This document shows, in pieces, positions 33,791-45,300 of a stretch of DNA of 64,000 nucleotides; the first letter of the stretch is position 1; every line of letters begins with the position of its first letter. The translations under genes were made by a program, and so were the position numbers. This DNA comes from Dactylis glomerata (lineage: Eukaryota; Streptophyta; Magnoliopsida; Poales; Poaceae). The stretch lies in contig QXEO01000881.1 in the NCBI GenBank assembly GCA_007115705.1, forward strand, positions 806,001 to 870,000, in the 5' to 3' direction. The notes under the pieces are model-generated. The model saw only the letters and a list, made by a program, of their open reading frames with translations. It did not search any database and was not told the DNA's origin.

Positions 33791-34506
33791 GATTGCAAAC
33801 AAAATAGGATAACATGATGGTTAAACTTCCAACAAATGAAGATAGCAATCAAAGGATCCAAATAGCGATGTAATTCCTCAAAGTCTACACAGAAAATGGA
33901 AGTTGCAAACTTCAGATATAAGCTTCATTTGAAAAACCTCTTTAACTGAGGAAATCTTGTCTTTCGAAAAAAGAACAAAACCTAGAAAACTTTGTGGCAA
34001 GAATTTTGTCTTTCCAACTATCATCTCAAAATAGAACGGAAGAACAACTTCCAATTAAACATTTAGTTAATGATCTCCAATGATCAAATAGACTTAGAAC
34101 TCGTCTCCACCAGAAATAACCTCATAGTAGTAAGAATCCCTGTCTAACTTTACCCAAGGCAGATTAGCATTATTATCGTGTAGAATTTGTCCATATGCTT
34201 GAGCAATAGAGCTTTATTCTAAAAGGACATATTTATGATACCCATCTCACCTTTTTTGCCTTACATATCATATCCAAGTAGCCAAAAAAATTACCTTTAA
34301 CTTATTTTTATTATCCTATTACAAAGGCATCTCCTCCTCACTGTATCAATTACATCTATCACTCCTTGGGGAATGCTTAGGAATACAACATAGAGTTGAC
34401 TAGAACCAGGCTATCAACATATGAAAGGAAATACATAGTTGCATAAAGTCTCCTCTTCATTCTGAAAATTATAGGCGAGAAATCTCCCATAAAAGGTTTG
34501 GTGGTG
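33791..34506 (-). pseudogene. Old LINE, C-terminal ORF2 piece
   Basis: On the minus strand, degenerate LINE ORF2 sequence is readable past frameshifts and stops. The stretch at about 34500-34330 contains a form of the conserved block LSY-x-x-RLVLVNSML followed by IPKGVID-like residues (seen as SYVDSLVLVNSMLYS in one frame). It joins the 51285-52990 piece once element A is removed: the TGGTG duplication sits at the break. Non-functional. Confidence 0.65.
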
Positions 34507-36178
34507 TGATACGTCTCCAACGTATCTATAATTTTTGATGCTCCATGCTTGTTTCTACACCATTTGCCTATTGTTTCGTTACACTTCGTGGCACTTTTAT
34601 GCATTTTCCGGAACTAACCTATTAACGAGTTGCCATAGTGCCAGTTTCCTATTTTCTGCTGTTTTTGTGTTTTAGAAGTGATACACAGGAAATATTCTCG
34701 GAATTGGACGAAACAAGTTCCTAAAGTCTTATTTTACCCGGAAGCTTCCAGAGATCCGAAGGAGAGTAGGAGGGGGGCCACCAGGGCCCCACACGCAGGG
34801 GTGGCGCGGCCAAGCCCCTGGCCGCGCGAGCCCCGCGTGAGGGCACCTGGCTCCTCCTCTGACATCGCCCCTTCGCCTATAAAGACCCCCCGATGGAAAA
34901 AACCTAAGAACCCGATCACTTTTCCAGAACACATCGCGATCCACCGCCGCCGTCGACCCGAAGATCGGGAGGGTCCAGAAGCTCTTCCCGGCACCCTGCC
35001 GGAGAGGGGAATCGCCACCGGAGGTCTTCTTCATCGCCATGCTTGCCTCCGGAGCGATGAGTGAGTAGTCTACCTTGGACTATGGGTCCATAGCAGTAGC
35101 TAGATGGTTGTCTTCTCCACCATGTGCTTCATGTTTAGATCTCATGAGCTGCCCTACATGATTGAGATCACCGTTATGTAATTCTACATGTTTGGTTTGT
35201 TGGGATCCGATGAATATTGGTGTTTATGATTGAGTTGCTGTACTGAATATTATCTTATGTTATCTCTATGTTGTTTATGATCTTGCATGCTCTCCGTTGT
35301 TAGTAGCTATCTTGGCCGAGTAGTTTCTAGTGACTCCAAGAGGGGGTATTTATGCTCGATAGTGGGTTCATGCCTCTATTTAACCTGGGGGAGTGACAGA
35401 AACCTCTAAGGTTGTAGATGTGCTGTTGCTACTAGGGAGAAAACAACATTCATATGCTCAAGGGCATATGCTTTGTTTACATTACACACTTTGCTTAATG
35501 CAATTATCTGTTGTTCGCAACTTAATACTCATGGGGTGTTCGGATTGATATCCCTGGGAGTGGATTATTAGTCATAGATGCAGTTGGATTGCGGTCTATG
35601 TATTTTGTTGTAATGCCCAGAGTAAATCTCATAGTGATCTTCTTGACATATCACGTTTATCTTTATTCTATCAATTACCCAACTGTAATTTGTTTACCCA
35701 GCATGTGTTATTTATCTATGGAGAGACACCACTAGTGAACTGTGGATCCCGGTCCTATTTCTATCATATTGCTATCACCTGTTTACTTTACTCGCACTGT
35801 TTACTTTACTCGCATACTCTACTGTTTTCCACTCGATACGCTCATAACCTTTGTTTCAAGCAAACCGGTGAGATTGACAACCTCATCGCAAGTTGGGAGC
35901 AAAGTACTTGGTTGTGTTGTGTGCAGGTTCCGCGTTGCAGCTAGCAAGCAGAGCTTGGACGAGGCGCCATACATAAATTGTCCGAAGCTGTCGCAAACTA
36001 GCAAGCATCACCTTTAGTCGTCGCTGTCTGCTTTTCTCCTGAACGATATTAAACCTTGGTTTCTTAACTGAGGGAAAACTAGCTGCTATACTCATCATAC
36101 CTTCCTCTTGGGGTTCCCAACGGGCTGGTCATTCACCACGCACAAGGACTGTCTGCTACATGCCTTTAAACGCCAGCA
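34507..36178 (+). repeat. Element A 5' LTR
   Basis: Starts TGATACGTCTCC and ends CGCCAGCA. It contains a TATA box and a GC-rich leader (about 34780-35060). Frames inside it (for example 34678-35064) recur in every LTR copy and are not taken as genes. Confidence 0.93.
34878..34883 (+). promoter_or_regulatory. TATA box in the LTR of element A
   Basis: TATAAA in the context CGCCTATAAAGACC, conserved in most LTR copies of the family in this window (near 40378, 55232 and 62052 on +). Confidence 0.55.
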
Positions 36179-36188
36179 GCTTCTTTTC

Positions 36189-36205
36189 TGGTGCCGTTGC
36201 CGGGG
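36189..36205 (+). other. Primer binding site (tRNA-Asp type), element A
   Basis: TGGTGCCGTTGCCGGGG lies 10 bp after the 5' LTR. It differs at one base from TGGCGCCGTTGCCGGGG, the complement of the plant tRNA-Asp 3' end, which primes Athila-group elements. Confidence 0.75.
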
Positions 36206-36372
36206 AAGAGTGGAAGACTTCTGCGAGGGGAGTTTTTCGCACGCACATCCTTTACTTTGTTATTGTTTTGCTTTACTTTATTTATTTTATCTGCATTGCT
36301 TTATATCAAAAACCCAAAAAAATTAGAATCCTTGGTAGTTGTTTTTACTTATCTGCTTTTAGTTTTGTTAAA

Positions 36373-37068
36373 ATGAGTAATCCTGAAGTAGAAGTTCGTA
36401 GTTTTAAGCAACAAGGAGGAGAAAGTTTAAAAGATGCTTGGTATCGTATTAACAATGCTCATCATAGGTGTACCAAAAAGCACTATACCACGATCCTCCT
36501 TAGGAATTTTTATATTGGCATATCTAGTTGGAATAGGTATGTTCTTGATACTCTTACAGGAGGTAATTTTCTGGGTACTCCCGCTGGAGAAGTATGCACT
36601 ATAATTGAAAGTTTAGTGGGAGTACCACCTATTCATGTTGCTAAAACCGAGACCACCTTGGAGGAGGTGGTAGAAAAGCTTAGCTCTTTAGAAAAAAGTT
36701 TGCCAAGTATCCTAGAAAATGCTAGCCGCGTTAGTGAATTAGTAGAAAACATTGGTAAGAGAATTACCGTTTTAGAGGCTAGCACTACTCATGACAATCA
36801 AAACTTGAGGATTGGTAAACTAGAGGAGTCTATGGAAACTCTTAGATTAATCTTCTCTTCTCTTAAATTTAAGAAAGAGAAAGTGTTTGTTGGAAAAGAG
36901 CAAAAATTTATGTATGTTCCCAAGGTTTCTGCACTTAAATCTCAACATGTTCTTAAAATTGGTAAGACTCTTAGTTCCACTAAGGGTGACTTGCAGGTTG
37001 AATCATCTTCGGGAACCTTCAAAGAGCCTACTGAGGTAACTAGCACTTCATCTATTGATATTACTTGA
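36373..37068 (+). CDS. Short coiled-coil gag-like protein of element A
   Basis: An intact frame of 231 codons from ATG 36373 (MSNPEVEVRSF). The upstream extension of the frame lies in the leader and is not used. Residues about 15-75 (ESLKDAWYRINNAHHRC...LLRNFYIGISSWNRYVLDTLTGGNF) align in pattern with the C-terminal half of Athila/gypsy capsid (E-x-L-x-x-A-W-x-R, F-Y-x-G-L, LD-x-x-x-GG-x-F). The N-terminal capsid half is missing. Residues about 85-165 are rich in heptad-like Leu/Ile/Val and charged residues and probably form a coiled coil. The C-terminus is basic then Ser/Thr-rich, ending SSIDIT. No zinc knuckle or protease. It may be a packaging adaptor that joins Gag of an autonomous partner, but that is inference. 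Confidence 0.65.
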   Translation: MSNPEVEVRSFKQQGGESLKDAWYRINNAHHRCTKKHYTTILLRNFYIGISSWNRYVLDTLTGGNFLGTPAGEVCTIIESLVGVPPIHVAKTETTLEEVVEKLSSLEKSLPSILENASRVSELVENIGKRITVLEASTTHDNQNLRIGKLEESMETLRLIFSSLKFKKEKVFVGKEQKFMYVPKVSALKSQHVLKIGKTLSSTKGDLQVESSSGTFKEPTEVTSTSSIDIT

Positions 37069-40005
37069 TTCGCAATTTTCTGCGCCTAGGTCAAAGGCGT
37101 TAAAGAAAAGCACTCTTGGGAGATAACCCAATGTTTTCTTTTCAGTACTTTTTCTTTTATTTGAGTCTTGGAAGTCATTACTACTGTAATGACCACTCCT
37201 TATCTTGTTTATTTTGTTTTTGTGCCAAGAGAAGCCTCTAATTTGAGTGAGGTAAAGATTTGGGGATGTTGCTGTCCTGAAACTGTTTTCGGTGCTGCAC
37301 CGTAAAAATTCGTATAAATTCTCTGTATATCTTTTGGACCTGCGATTTCTTTTGAATATGCCCCAGGTTATATCCAAACTTTAGTTAGTTGAACACTTTT
37401 TGATTTGAGCAACACAAAACCCCTCAAAAATTCGACCTTTGTCAGCTGTTCAGTTTTGACAGATTTCTGCCAATATTTGTGTTTGCCACTTTATCGCTTT
37501 CTTTTGAGTTCTTTTGATCACGGAACTTTTGGGGAGGTTGATACAGTAGTATTTGCTATATATGTGGTGGTTTTGAGTTGAAACCTGAAGCAAAAATAGG
37601 TTGATTATATGTTATTCTTACACTAATGTTGCTAATAGATTTGTGTTTAGTTTTGTATGAAGGAAGTTTTCAAGTGTAGGGATTGGAGAATGATGAGATG
37701 AGTTGAAGAATGGACAAAAGCTCAAGCTTGGGGATGCCCATGCATCACCCCAAGAAATATCCAAGAAGTACAAGCGTCAAAGCTTGGGGATGCCCCCGAG
37801 GCACCCCTTCTTCATCGGCAAAAATCAGGTCACCTTTCAAAACACTATATTTTTATTGCTTCATGCACTATGTGTTTTTCTTGGAGCGTTAGTTGTTTAA
37901 ATTTTCTTAGTTGGTTTAGTTTGTTTTGTTTGCTGCAATAAATGGTTGGACCCCAACAAATTTCCTTTGGAGAAGTTGCCTCGTTTTCATTTGCCAAGAA
38001 CGCTCTAGTTTTCACTCTTATTAAAAATCGAGTGTTCTTCTTTTTCTGCTACTGCTTTTGGTTTTCGTTTTCGCCTTGATTTGCGTTCAGACATTGTCAT
38101 ATCTTTTCATCAAGGTGTATTTTTGCCTCTGATCTTTATTGGTTTTCATCAAAAGAGGTGTCTTTAAAAAATTTCAAATGGTGTTGGAAAAGAGAAAAAG
38201 CTTTGTGCAAAATAGTGGTACAAGAAGGAGCTTGTGTAGACTGCGGCTTAGGCTTTTTCATGTCATGCTTGATGTCTTTTTGATAGTATGCTTAGTGGTT
38301 TTGCTGAAGCATGACTTGTCTCAAATAACTGAGATTGCTTAATGAGCCTTTGAAAAAATCATGCGTTGTTTTTATTGTATGGAAGCATTATTTTGGTTTT
38401 CTCCTTGATGCTTTATTTGGGTTGACTTGGCGCATGCTCACACATGTTAGACTCTTACAAAGTCGCCAATATCCTTCATGATCATTTAGTTTTTGACTTT
38501 TGATGCCATCTTATGCTTCTTTTAATGTCGCTTTGTCGCTTTGCATGATTATGGCCATTATTGCTCTCTTAGTTGGTCGCTCCCAGTCTTTTGCTAGCCC
38601 TCGCCTTGTACTGAGTATGAGCTCTACTCGTGCATCCAACTCCTAAAAGCCAAAGTTTTCCAAAGTGTCCACCATACATACCTACTAGCAATTTGCTATT
38701 CCAAGTAAATTTGACTTGCTTTTATTTTCTCTTCAAATTAAACTCTTACCAGTGTTATGTGAAATTCGGTCAGTAAAGCTCTCACGAACCGAAAGGCACA
38801 CTTTACTTTTTCCTATTCTTAAAAATTTGACAGTGTGGTCTCTTATGTTGATTTGTTATGCTTGCAAGTTGTAAGTTGGATTCTAGCCCAGCCATGCTGT
38901 CATGGGGCAAGCTTTCAACATTGCACTTCTTATTTGAGTTGATATCGTGATCTTTTGTTTATGGATGCCCGCGGTGTGAAATGAATTGGGAATCTTGTGA
39001 GGATCATGGAGTTTGTATATGTGTTAGGGAAACGCCGGGCTGCCAATCTAAGCCATGCATAATTCATGGTGGAAATTTGCAGCATACCCATGGTGAACAT
39101 TCGACGACGCATCTCACAATAAAAAGCTAAACAAATGGCAAATAAAAGAGATGTCGAGGTGTTCATTGTCTGCTTGTCCTGTCATTTTGGTGTGGGCTTG
39201 TTCCATGTCATCGGGCACAGAGGTACCCCATTGGCGGTTCTCAATGATATGCATATACTTACAATGACAAGAGCCTTGCTTGGGACTCTAAGTAAAGTAG
39301 CATGAGGTTTGGGTACTCGTATTCACGGGGCACGAGGTTTTCAACTTATGATTTGTCAAGCATATGTATCATAATTGTTCTCGCATTAACTTTAACCATT
39401 CAAGATGCTTATGATGGGGGCAATGAGAGCTCAAAGCCGGTAAGTACCATAATTTTTGAAGGTTATAAAACTTGCAATCACTGCTTCCCTCTGCGAAGGG
39501 CCTTTTCTTCTACTTTTATGTTGAGTCACCACCTTCTTTCTTTATGCACCATTAAGAGAGCATAGTTGTCATTCTTAGTGTGATATGCATTGTCCCAAAG
39601 TTCATTGATTGATTCATATTGTTGGTTTCACTTGTTCTTAAATTATTTGTATCTAGTCGCCCTCTTAAACTTGAAGGTGTCCTTTGCATTTATGTTTTGC
39701 TCTCTTTGAAGGACAAGCTGAAAACCATTTGTATGTTTTTCCTTATGATTTGAACACACGTTTGACTTTCATTGTTTCATTTTCATGATCTTTTGTTTGT
39801 GTTCATTTGCATGTTTACAACATGGTTGCTAAGTTTTTTATTGTCAAGAATATATCTTCATGCCCATGTTTTAAGTTCTTATGATCCCAGCTCACAAATG
39901 CTTACATATATGATCAAGATTGTGTAGGTGCATGTCACCTCAAAAATTATTCTTTGTTATCACTTACCTACTCGAGGACGAGCAGGAGTTAAGCTTGGGG
40001 ATGCT
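37069..40005 (+). other. Element A internal non-coding tail and PPT
   Basis: About 2.9 kb without a plausible gene, closely similar to 58760-61681 of element B. It contains repeated AAGCTTGGGGATGCC motifs (near 37729 and 37780) like that at the polypurine tract just before the 3' LTR (AAGCTTGGGGATGCT, 39991-40005). Autonomous relatives would carry pol here. Confidence 0.7.
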
Positions 40006-41611
40006 TGATACGTCTCCAAGGTATCTATAATTTTTGATGCTCCATGCTTGTGTTTACACCATTTGCCTATTGTTTCGTTACACTTCGTGGCACTTTTATG
40101 CTTTTTTCCGGAACTAACCTATTAACGAGTTGCCACAGTGCCAGTTTCCTGTTTTCTGCTGTTTTTGTGTTTCAGAAGTGATACACAGGAAATATTCTTG
40201 GAATTGGACGAAACAAGTTCCTGAAGTCTTATTTTACCCGGAAGCTTCCAGAGATCCGAAGGAGAGTAGGAGGGGGTCCACCAGGGCCCCACACGCAGGG
40301 GTGGCGCGGCCAGGCCCCTGGCCGCGCGAGCCCCGCGTGAGGGCACCTGGCTCCTCCTCTGACATCGCCCCTTCCCCTATAAAGACCCCCCGACGGAAAA
40401 AACCTAAGAACCCGATCACTTTTCCTGAACACATCGCGATCCGCCGCCGCCGTCGACCCGAAGATCGGGAGGGTCTAGAAGCTCTTCCCGGCACCCTGTC
40501 AGAGAGGGGAATCGCCACCGGAGGTCTTCTTCATCGCCATGCTTGCCTCCGGAGCGATGAGTGAGTAGTCTACCTTGGACTATGGGTCCATAGCAGTAGC
40601 TAGATGGTTGTCTTCTCCACCATGTGCTTCATGTTTAGATCTCATGAGCTTCCCTACATGATTGAGATCACCGTTATGTAATTCTACATGTTTGGTTTGT
40701 TGGGATCCGATGAATATTGGTGTTTATGATTGAGTTGCTGTACTGAATATTATCTTATGTTATCTCTATGTTGTTTATGATCTTGCATGCTCTCCGTTGT
40801 TAGTAGCTATCTTGGCCGAGTAGTTGCTAGTGACTCCAAGAGGGGGTATTTATGCTCGATAGTGGGTTCATGCCTCTATTTAACCTGGGGGAGTGACAGA
40901 AACCTCTAAGGTTGTAGATGTGCTGTTTCTACTAGGGAGAAAACAACATTCATATGCTCAAGGGTATATGCTTTGTTTACATTACACACTTTGCTTAATG
41001 CAATTATCTGTTGTTCGCAACTTAATACTCATGGGGTGTTCGGATTGATATCCCCGGGAGTGGATTATTAGTCATAGATGCAGTTGGATGGCGGTCTATG
41101 TATTTTGTTGTAATGCCCAGAGTAAATCTCATAGTGATCTTCTTGACATATCACGTTTATCTTTATTCTATCAATTGCCCAACTGTAATTTGTTTACCCA
41201 GCATGTGTTATTTATCTATGGAGAGACACCACTAGTGAACTGTGGATCCCGGTCCTATTTCTATCATATTGCTATCACCTGTTTACTTTACTCGCACTGT
41301 TTACTTTACTCGCATACTCTACTGTTTTCCACTCGATACGCTCATAACCTTTGTTTCAAGCAAACCGGTGAGATTGACAACCTCATCGCAAGTTGGGAGC
41401 AAAGTACTTGGTTGTGTTGTGTGCAGGTTCCGCGTTGCAGCTAGCAAGCAGAGCTTGGACGAGGCGCCATACATAAATTGTCCGAAGCTGTCGCAAACTA
41501 GCAAGCATCACCTTCAGTCGTCGCTGTCTGCTTTTCTCCTGAACGATATTAAACCTTGGTTTCTTAACTGAGGGAAAACTAGCTGCTATACTCATCATAC
41601 CTTCCTCTTGG
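40006..41611 (+). repeat. Element A 3' LTR, first part
   Basis: Matches 34507-36111 with about 2% difference. It is cut at CTTGG (41607-41611) by insertion of element D and continues at 51213. Confidence 0.93.
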
Positions 41612-42354
41612 TGTCGTGGGGATGACTTAGGGGGCGCACCACGAGCCAGGCAATATGTCGGCTGGCGTCCCAGGAATCCCCATGGTTTCGGCACGAGAAG
41701 GCCGGCTCCACCCGAAGGGCCGGCTGCGCCAGCAGCCGGCTGACGACTGTGCCGAGGAGGGCTGGAGCCGGGCGATGGAGACAAAACTCCTCCAACGGCC
41801 GTCTCGCCAAAAGCAGAACGGCCCCGACAAGAGCGACAGAGGCGCAGATAGGAATGACGAGCGCCACGACCACGACCAACCAATGAGAGGGCGAGGATCC
41901 TTCCCCACGGCAGGATCCGAGGCGAAGGAGAGGGGATATGCTCTCCAGATGCCGGCCTGAGGAAAAGGCACTTTATAAAGTGCCTTTGCCAGAGCGTGGC
42001 CAGAGGAGATCAGGCCAAGGACGCCGCCGCCAAGGAGCCGGCAGCCGGCCGAAGCGTTACCGAAACCTGTAACCAGGCCCCCGTCTATATAAGGGGGCCT
42101 GGACCCTTAGCATAGGGGATCCGATCTTCTTCTTCCTCCTCTAGCCGAACAGCTCGAGGAGCACTGTAATTGTTACAATCCAATCAATCCGAAGCAGGCA
42201 GGAAGTAGGGGTTTACCTCCAACCGGGAGGGCCCTGAACCTGGGTAAATCGTGGTGTCTCTGTAGGCACAATCCCGAGCCGGACCCATCGTCACCAACGT
42301 CGAGCCCCTCCGATAAGCCTCCCCATGGCTACTGTCTCCAAAAATCCTACGACA
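41612..42354 (+). repeat. Element D 5' LTR
   Basis: TG...CA ends. It contains a TATA box TATATAA at 42086-42092 inside a small GC-rich palindrome (CCCCCGTCTATATAAGGGGG). Confidence 0.93.
42086..42092 (+). promoter_or_regulatory. TATA box of element D LTR
   Basis: TATATAA, repeated in the 3' LTR at 50940-50946. Confidence 0.65.
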
Positions 42355-42355
42355 G

Positions 42356-45300
42356 TTGGCGCCCACTGTGGGGCAAAGCGCGGTGGCGAGCGGAGTCAAG
42401 TTCCGGCCGGGACCCTCCGGCGAGAAGGTCGCCTCCGGCCTCGTCTGGAGGTTCGGCACCTTCGACTTCGTCGACGACAACTTGGCCCACTTCGAGAACG
42501 GCTTCGGCAACGGCGGCTCCTTCCTCGACGTCGGCGGCCACCGCTTCTACGTCGCCAAGCCCTTCCCGGAGGAGATCATCGACGTCTTCGACTCTCCCTG
42601 CGACGGAGGCTCGAGCTGCGGCGAAAGCAGCAATCTTGGCGCTTTGGTCGAGGTGATGGCCCTTGGAGAGGATGAGGGCGGCGACTCACCGCGCCCCGCG
42701 CGCCCGTCGCTCGAGCGCCCACCTCCACAGGAGCAAGATGCTTCACTCCCAGAGCGGGACGCCCCGGATGTCTCCGTGGTGGACCTGCGCGCTCCCCTCG
42801 ACCGCGTCATCGATCCCGCTCGGGTCGCCGAGGCCTTGGAGCGGACGCGCCTCGTCCTCCTTGGCAAGCAGGCTGAGGACGAGGCCAACCGGCGTCACTT
42901 GAGCACCACGCTCGGCGAGTTCTACGGCGTGCACAGGGACGCACCGGCCGAGCTCGCCCGCGACCTGCGCCGCAGCTTCGCCACCACTCTCCCTGGCCAG
43001 ATCCAGCGGTCACCATCGGCAGGCCGAGGCCGCGGAGGGCGTGGACAGGGCGGCCGCGCTCCGAGCGGCAGCGCCCAAGGCTGCCGCGCCCAGCAAGGTG
43101 GTAGAGCGAGCGGACCACGCTTGACCGCGGGGTCAGTGCCAGGGTCGGAGTCCCAGGCTCACCCAGCGGCGCTGCACATCCACCTGTGGCTAGACCACGT
43201 TCAGGCGTCCTCCAGGGGATCTGCTAGCTCAAAGCGAGCGGCTTCAGACCAAGGAGGCCCGGGGGCTGCAGGCAGCGGTCATGGGCGCAAAGAGGGCAAG
43301 TATACCCTTGATGCTGCGCTTGACCAGCCGTGTAAGTTTCACACCTCCCCGGGCAGGGAAGCGACCCACTCCACGCGTCAGTGCCGTTTCATGAGAGAGC
43401 TGGAGCAGCGCGCTCGGCAGATCCCTGGAGCGCCGCAAGCGCAACCGGCTGGAGGTCAGGAGGACCAACGGCGCGAACCGGCTGGAGGCAAGCCGGACCA
43501 AGATGACGACTTCCCGACGGATGTGGAGCAGTATCATATCTTCACAACCCCCGGCAAGGACAAAAGGAACGACCTTTGGCATGAGGCAGAGGTGAACGCC
43601 GTGATGCCTGCAGAACCCCAGTTCATGCATTGGTCTGAGGCGGCCATTACCTGGGGGCGCGAGGACCACCCAGGGCTGATGCCCAGCCCTGGAGAATATG
43701 CTCTGGTCGTGGACCCGGTCGTATGCTCTGATACGCACATGTGCCGGTTCTCCCGCGTGCTCATCGATGGCGGCAGTAGTATCAACCTTCTTTACCGGAG
43801 CTCTCTGGAGAAGTTGGGCATCCCGCTTGCTCAACTGAAACCTAGCCGGCTCACCTTCCATGGCATCGTGCCTGGGCATTCTTGCACCCCTTTGGGCAAG
43901 GTGCAGCTGGAGGTTCTCTTCGGAAAGAAGGGGAACAGCCGCCGCTAGCCAATCTGGTTCGAGGTGGTGGACATTAGCAGTCCCTACCACGCCCTGCTAG
44001 GCCGACCGGCCCTGGCCAAGTTCATGGCCGTCCCGCACTACGCCTATCTGAAGATGAAGCTTCCGGGGCCCAGAGGCGTAATCACGGTCTTGGGGAACTT
44101 CAAGAAGTCCCTGGCCTGCGCCAAGGAGAGCTCGCAGCTGGCGGAGGCGCTGGTCGTCGCTGAGGAGAAGAGGCAGCTTCTACACCGCGTGGAGCTGACT
44201 CAGCAAGATGTGCCGGTTCGCCAGTCGCCGGTGGAGCAGTTCAAGCCGGCCAACGACACCAAGAAGATCCTGCTAGACGAGAGTGACCCCTCCAAGTACG
44301 TCATCATCGGCACCGGCTTGTCTGCCAAATAGGAAAGCGAGCTCACCAGCTTCCTCCGTGAGAATCGGGACATCTTTGCATGGTCTCCAAAGGACATGCC
44401 TGGTGTGCCGAGGGAGCTGGCTGAGCACGCACTCAACGTCCGGCCGGACGCCAAGCCGGTCAAGCAGCCGCTGCGACGGTTTGCAGAAGAGAAGAGGAAA
44501 GCAATTGGCGAAGAGATTGCCCGGCTCCTTGCAGCCGGCTTCATCATGGAAGTGTTTTACCCTGACTGGCTCGCGAACCCAGTCTTGGTTCTGAAGAAGA
44601 AGAACACTTGGCAAATGTGTATCGACTACACTAGCCTCAACAAGGCTTGTCCCAAGGATCCTTTCGCACTGCCACGGATCGACCAGGTGATCGATTCCAC
44701 AGCCGGCTGTGACCTGCTGTCCTTCCTGGACGCCTATTCAGGTTACCACCAGATCCCGCTCTTCCAGCCGGATCAGATCAAGACCTCCTTCATCACCCCA
44801 TACGGAGCCTACTGCTACGTCACCATGCCCTTCGGCCTGAAGAACGCTGGAGCCACTTACCAGCGAACCATGCAGCGATGTCTGCAAGGGCAGATTGGGA
44901 GGAACGTGCACGCCTATGTGGACGATGTGGTGGTGAAGACCAAGTAGAGCAACACGCTCCTGGACGATCTCAAGGAGACCTTCACCAACCTGCGGCGCTA
45001 TCGCATGAAGCTTAACCCCGAGAAGTGCACCTTCGGTGTGCCGGCTGGACAGCTCCTAGGCTATATCGTTTCCCAGCGAGGGATCGAGGCTAACCCCTCG
45101 AAGATAAAAGCCATCGAGGCCCTAGAGAAGCCCACCCAGCTCAGGGATGTGCAGAAGTTCGCTGGCTGTCTGGCCTCGCTCAGCCGGTTCGTCAGCCGGC
45201 TCGGGGAGAAGGCCATGCCGTTGTACCAGCTGATGAAGAAGACGGACCACTTTGTTTGGTCCCAGCGCGCAGATGACGCCTTCAACGACCTCAAGCGAGC

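Noticed and set aside
43244..43990. A 248-codon minus-strand frame in element D
   Set aside because: Shadow of gag-protease; no motif, unlike the antisense ORF at 49157-49957.
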